Assembly (NCBI RefSeq): GCF_000227135.1
Contig: NC_018243.1
Span: 291,997 to 355,996, forward strand
Direction of reading: 5' to 3'
Origin: Leishmania donovani
Lineage: Eukaryota > Euglenozoa > Kinetoplastea > Trypanosomatida > Trypanosomatidae
DNA length: 64,000 nt
Part shown: one piece after another, positions 62,301-64,000 of the stretch
How positions within the stretch are numbered: the first letter of the stretch is position 1
Layout: every line of letters starts with the position of its first letter
Notes under the pieces: generated by a model
Seen by the model: only the letters and a program-made list of their open reading frames with translations
The model's database searches: none
What the model was told of the DNA's origin: nothing
Made by a program: the position numbers and the translations under genes

Positions 62301-62803
62301 TGCAGCAGATGCGGGAGGAAGTGGGGCGGCTGCATCGCGAGGCCGCTATGCGCGAAGGTGGGCTGCAAGAGGAAATGGAGGATCTTCGGGAGGCGCACGA
62401 GGTGGAGATACGCCGTATGGATGAGCTTCTGAACGGGCTGCGCAGCGACTTGGCCAAGTCACAGGCCACGTGCACCCAATATCAACGAGAGCTCTCACAG
62501 ATGCACCAAAACTCAGCCGGCGCGCGATCGGACTTGGAGATGGCACTGGAGCAGGCTGATGCGGCTCGGGCAAAGCTGCTGGAGGATGCCAAGTACAGGG
62601 AGCAGCTGAATCAGGAGCTGCAGGGGACAGTGCGTCTGCTGAGCTCCCGACTCACATCAAACGAAGAGGAGGTGCGCCGGATGCAGGAGGAGCTGGCGGA
62701 CACGAATAAACGAATTCAAGACGCCCACACGCTGATTGGCCGCAAGGATGCGGCAATCGGGCAGTTGAACGCAAAGTTGCGCGCGTACGAGTCGCGCCAC
62801 TGA
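59327..62803 (+). CDS. Large coiled-coil protein with disordered N-terminus
   Basis: 1158 residues from the ATG at 59327, the first after the splice acceptor; a second in-frame Met follows five codons later. Residues 1-350 are Ser/Pro/Ala/Gly-rich and probably disordered. Residues about 351-1150 form an almost continuous coiled coil, from AEIRAMLITAERELADMREE to EVRRMQEELADTNKRIQDAH, with heptad Leu and Glu/Gln/Arg/Lys. No motor, kinase or membrane segment is seen. Such proteins in trypanosomatids are often cytoskeletal (basal body, flagellum attachment zone) or golgin-like tethers, but nothing in the sequence decides between these. Apparent similarity to myosin tails or SMC proteins would be a composition effect. 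The function is unknown. Confidence 0.8.
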   Translation: MPVLEMSERRGTSSVKLAPPVPSPSPSRDEASVHDALKDGKFSAEGTIASVSTTGSSTPNTNNVAAAARDDSEGVTTSSPSNPAGSAGRGASVNSQSEACLTPSAHVQPVQFTSPERLSVAGSAAAELGGDEVLPPLANSPVQHSQKTTEASGAKRNAPPADEELVDSAPRSPFRRGASHANGAEDLMPRDRLVASAAATADRGAAQGTNTFHPSAGSPHNFTVGFNDSPLNGARQAEGRARATCAAGPLPRCHISGASPVQDTASSMPRPPGGYASGGAAPRTFSSESTFYDQRLSAAATTSPAGMNSSGYTPSQRSLVQYVAPPGDTATPSYGCRDPATGSDAGYSPSRHAEIRAMLITAERELADMREECAKRGMRADTLEAALDRERANLRALRDRYADEAAAAREEHEAQTRQLRDQLHVLKVVSENAMAEKSKAAEDATRRKKELLELLDREREEKSYIMADYREQTESLIAEQGREITYLRGALDKLKGEYDDLAKQHQVVEEELEGLQEKVENVTAQLDKERSDAASKTKDLQANMQQECQALTEQLAAMQEQLQRASTQHAAKQQALTDQLQKGEEKQRVTEEEYQYTLDTLKQAYRRDTDSLREELNRLKETHGKQEEELRHDLEKAARRESKSVEALRQALEQARQEKELSVEDSFKQREVLQRQHRDKVAALQKELDATVQQLTEEREARKDREADVEVLRVRADNLEKANQRLSNELETIQADQRSRERSTEQAHQAAVEAMRTKLRTALTDLGYAQDQLTQQAADAQQLRDELAKRTSALEAAKEKIVVLERASAEELGKAKDTAVQREKEAAQVITQLRTSKTQLEAACEQLERQLRETEGRVQGTTKQVNEERRSLEEANRRLQDARVEVEDLRAVVNHERERGTFLQEEKRQVERQLAEEKLYREELENQLHMAERRLQEQQQDHALQLQQMEGKLEEQVQRHHAELAACRIAAEQVRGEVGRAREAIVEKETALQQMREEVGRLHREAAMREGGLQEEMEDLREAHEVEIRRMDELLNGLRSDLAKSQATCTQYQRELSQMHQNSAGARSDLEMALEQADAARAKLLEDAKYREQLNQELQGTVRLLSSRLTSNEEEVRRMQEELADTNKRIQDAHTLIGRKDAAIGQLNAKLRAYESRH

Positions 62804-64000
62804 GACCCCGTAGGTTTCATGGCGCGTATGTGTGTGCCGAAGTATTCACGCGCCGTGAGGGGATCAGCTGCTTTTTCTTTCGTGTCGTCTCCATTCGTGA
62901 CATGTGCTAGACAAAAACAACGGTGAAGGCCCAAGGGAGGAAGAGGAGAGGGAGAGGCTAGGGGAAGGCAAGGTGGCGTGTAGATGCGCTTTACAGCGGA
63001 CATGCGTGTGATGCGAGACGCGGCTTCCTCCTTCCTGAACTTGTCCTCGCGCGAATTATGTTTTCCTCTTTACCGTGTGTCCGCTGATCGTCTTTTTCTT
63101 CCTGCCCCTCTCCGCAGCTAGTTCTCACCTTTTTGTGGTGTTATGGCTGCTGTAGCCGCTCCGATGCGTGTGCGTGTGCTTGGGCACTCGATAGACATAT
63201 AAAGGACAACGGAAAGTTGTGTATCAGCGCCCCCTCCCCCGACTCTCATTCACCTCACTACAGGCATGAAGGTGCGTAGGAGATCCTCCCTTTGTGTGTG
63301 TGTGTGTGTGCACGCGGACTGGTGTGCGCTCGAGGGATCCGGTTTCGCATGACGCTGTTGTAGCGCAAACACTAGACGTATGAGAGCTTCCTCCCCTTCC
63401 CGCTTGCACTCCCTTCACGGTCGTCATCACCTTCGCTGATGGCCGTCGGTGATCGGATGCGTAGAGCTGCGCCAGGTAGAGGAGGGGAAACGCGTGATAC
63501 ATCTGATGTGGCCGCAGATCCACTTGTTTTGTCTTCCTACACCTCTACGCCGAGGCCGAAACGCGGTTAACGCTCCAAACAGTTATGGACGAAGCATGGG
63601 AATGACCCGCGGGCAGCTCGACCTCATCCTGCTCCTCTGAACCCTTCCCTGATTAACATGCAATGATATCGCTCTCCCTCGTTCTCTTTCTCCTTGGCCG
63701 CGCGCACGCCCACGCACATATTAGCACACGACTGCGGTTGCTTGCAACGCACCGTGCCCCGTACCAGCTTTCTCCCTCTCTGTCTCCATACAGTCTGTGT
63801 GTACTTCCGGGCGGCGTATTCATCAACATACGCCCAAACCCCCCTCCCCTCCTCTTCAAATACAGGCGCACGAGCGTACATGCAACATCTCGTACCCCCC
63901 CTTTCCAATACAGCTCTCCCACTCCTTCTTTTTTCTTAAGAGACAAGCAAACAACAAGACAGACAGACAGACCCCCCCCCCCCCACCACACACACACACA
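62804..64000 (+). other. 3' UTR of the coiled-coil gene and flank of the next gene
   Basis: No supported gene. (GT)n lies at about 63292-63310, GACA/AGAC repeats and a C13 run at 63972-63984 then (CA)n close the window. A pyrimidine tract with AG near 63939-63940 may serve a gene beyond the edge. Confidence 0.6.

Overview
This window comes from the nuclear genome of a trypanosomatid, most likely Leishmania or a close relative. Protein-coding genes carry no visible introns and lie in long same-strand runs. Pyrimidine tracts followed by AG (trans-splice acceptors) precede most starts. Intergenic DNA is rich in (CA)n/(GT)n and homopolymers, coding DNA is GC-rich, and the family set is typical (calflagin, a BILBO1-like N-terminal domain, axonemal dynein light chain). 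Two diverged copies of a short interspersed repeat resemble Leishmania SIDER elements. The species cannot be fixed from the sequence alone.

Layout. From 1 to 41,573 all genes are on the minus strand. In the direction of transcription (right to left) they are: calflagin (flagellar calcium-binding protein); a 1654-residue giant whose C-terminus is calflagin-like; a hypothetical protein; an RRP1/Nop52-like ribosome-biogenesis protein; a probable pseudogene; a kinase with a zinc-finger-like motif; a small beta-rich protein; CSN5; a SET-domain methyltransferase; a mitochondrial-type IscA; an EF-hand protein with a BILBO1-like N-terminus; a membrane-anchored spermidine-synthase-like protein; an auxin-efflux-carrier-type transporter; a GH18 chitinase-like protein; and the first 21 codons of a VPS13-family gene cut by the window edge.

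From 41,574 to 47,244 lies a divergent strand-switch region of about 5.7 kb, the expected RNA polymerase II start zone for both directions. It has no convincing gene. Its strand composition flips near 44.9 kb (A/C-rich on the left, G/T-rich on the right), and most of its long G tracts lie on the RNA-like strand of their own side.

From 47,245 to 64,000 genes are on the plus strand: VPS20/CHMP6 (ESCRT-III), a DNAL4-type dynein light chain, a GT4 glycosyltransferase, an OMS1-like methyltransferase, a 761-residue protein of unknown function, a 4-kb non-coding stretch holding a SIDER-like repeat, and an 1158-residue coiled-coil protein.

The genes do not form one pathway, as is normal for trypanosomatid polycistrons. 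Flagellum and cytoskeleton functions recur (calflagin, the giant paralogue, the BILBO1-like protein, the dynein light chain, possibly the coiled-coil protein), and so do membrane trafficking and lipid-modified proteins (VPS13, VPS20, two MGC-type acylated N-termini). The most striking find is the calflagin / giant calflagin-like pair at the head of the leftward transcription unit.
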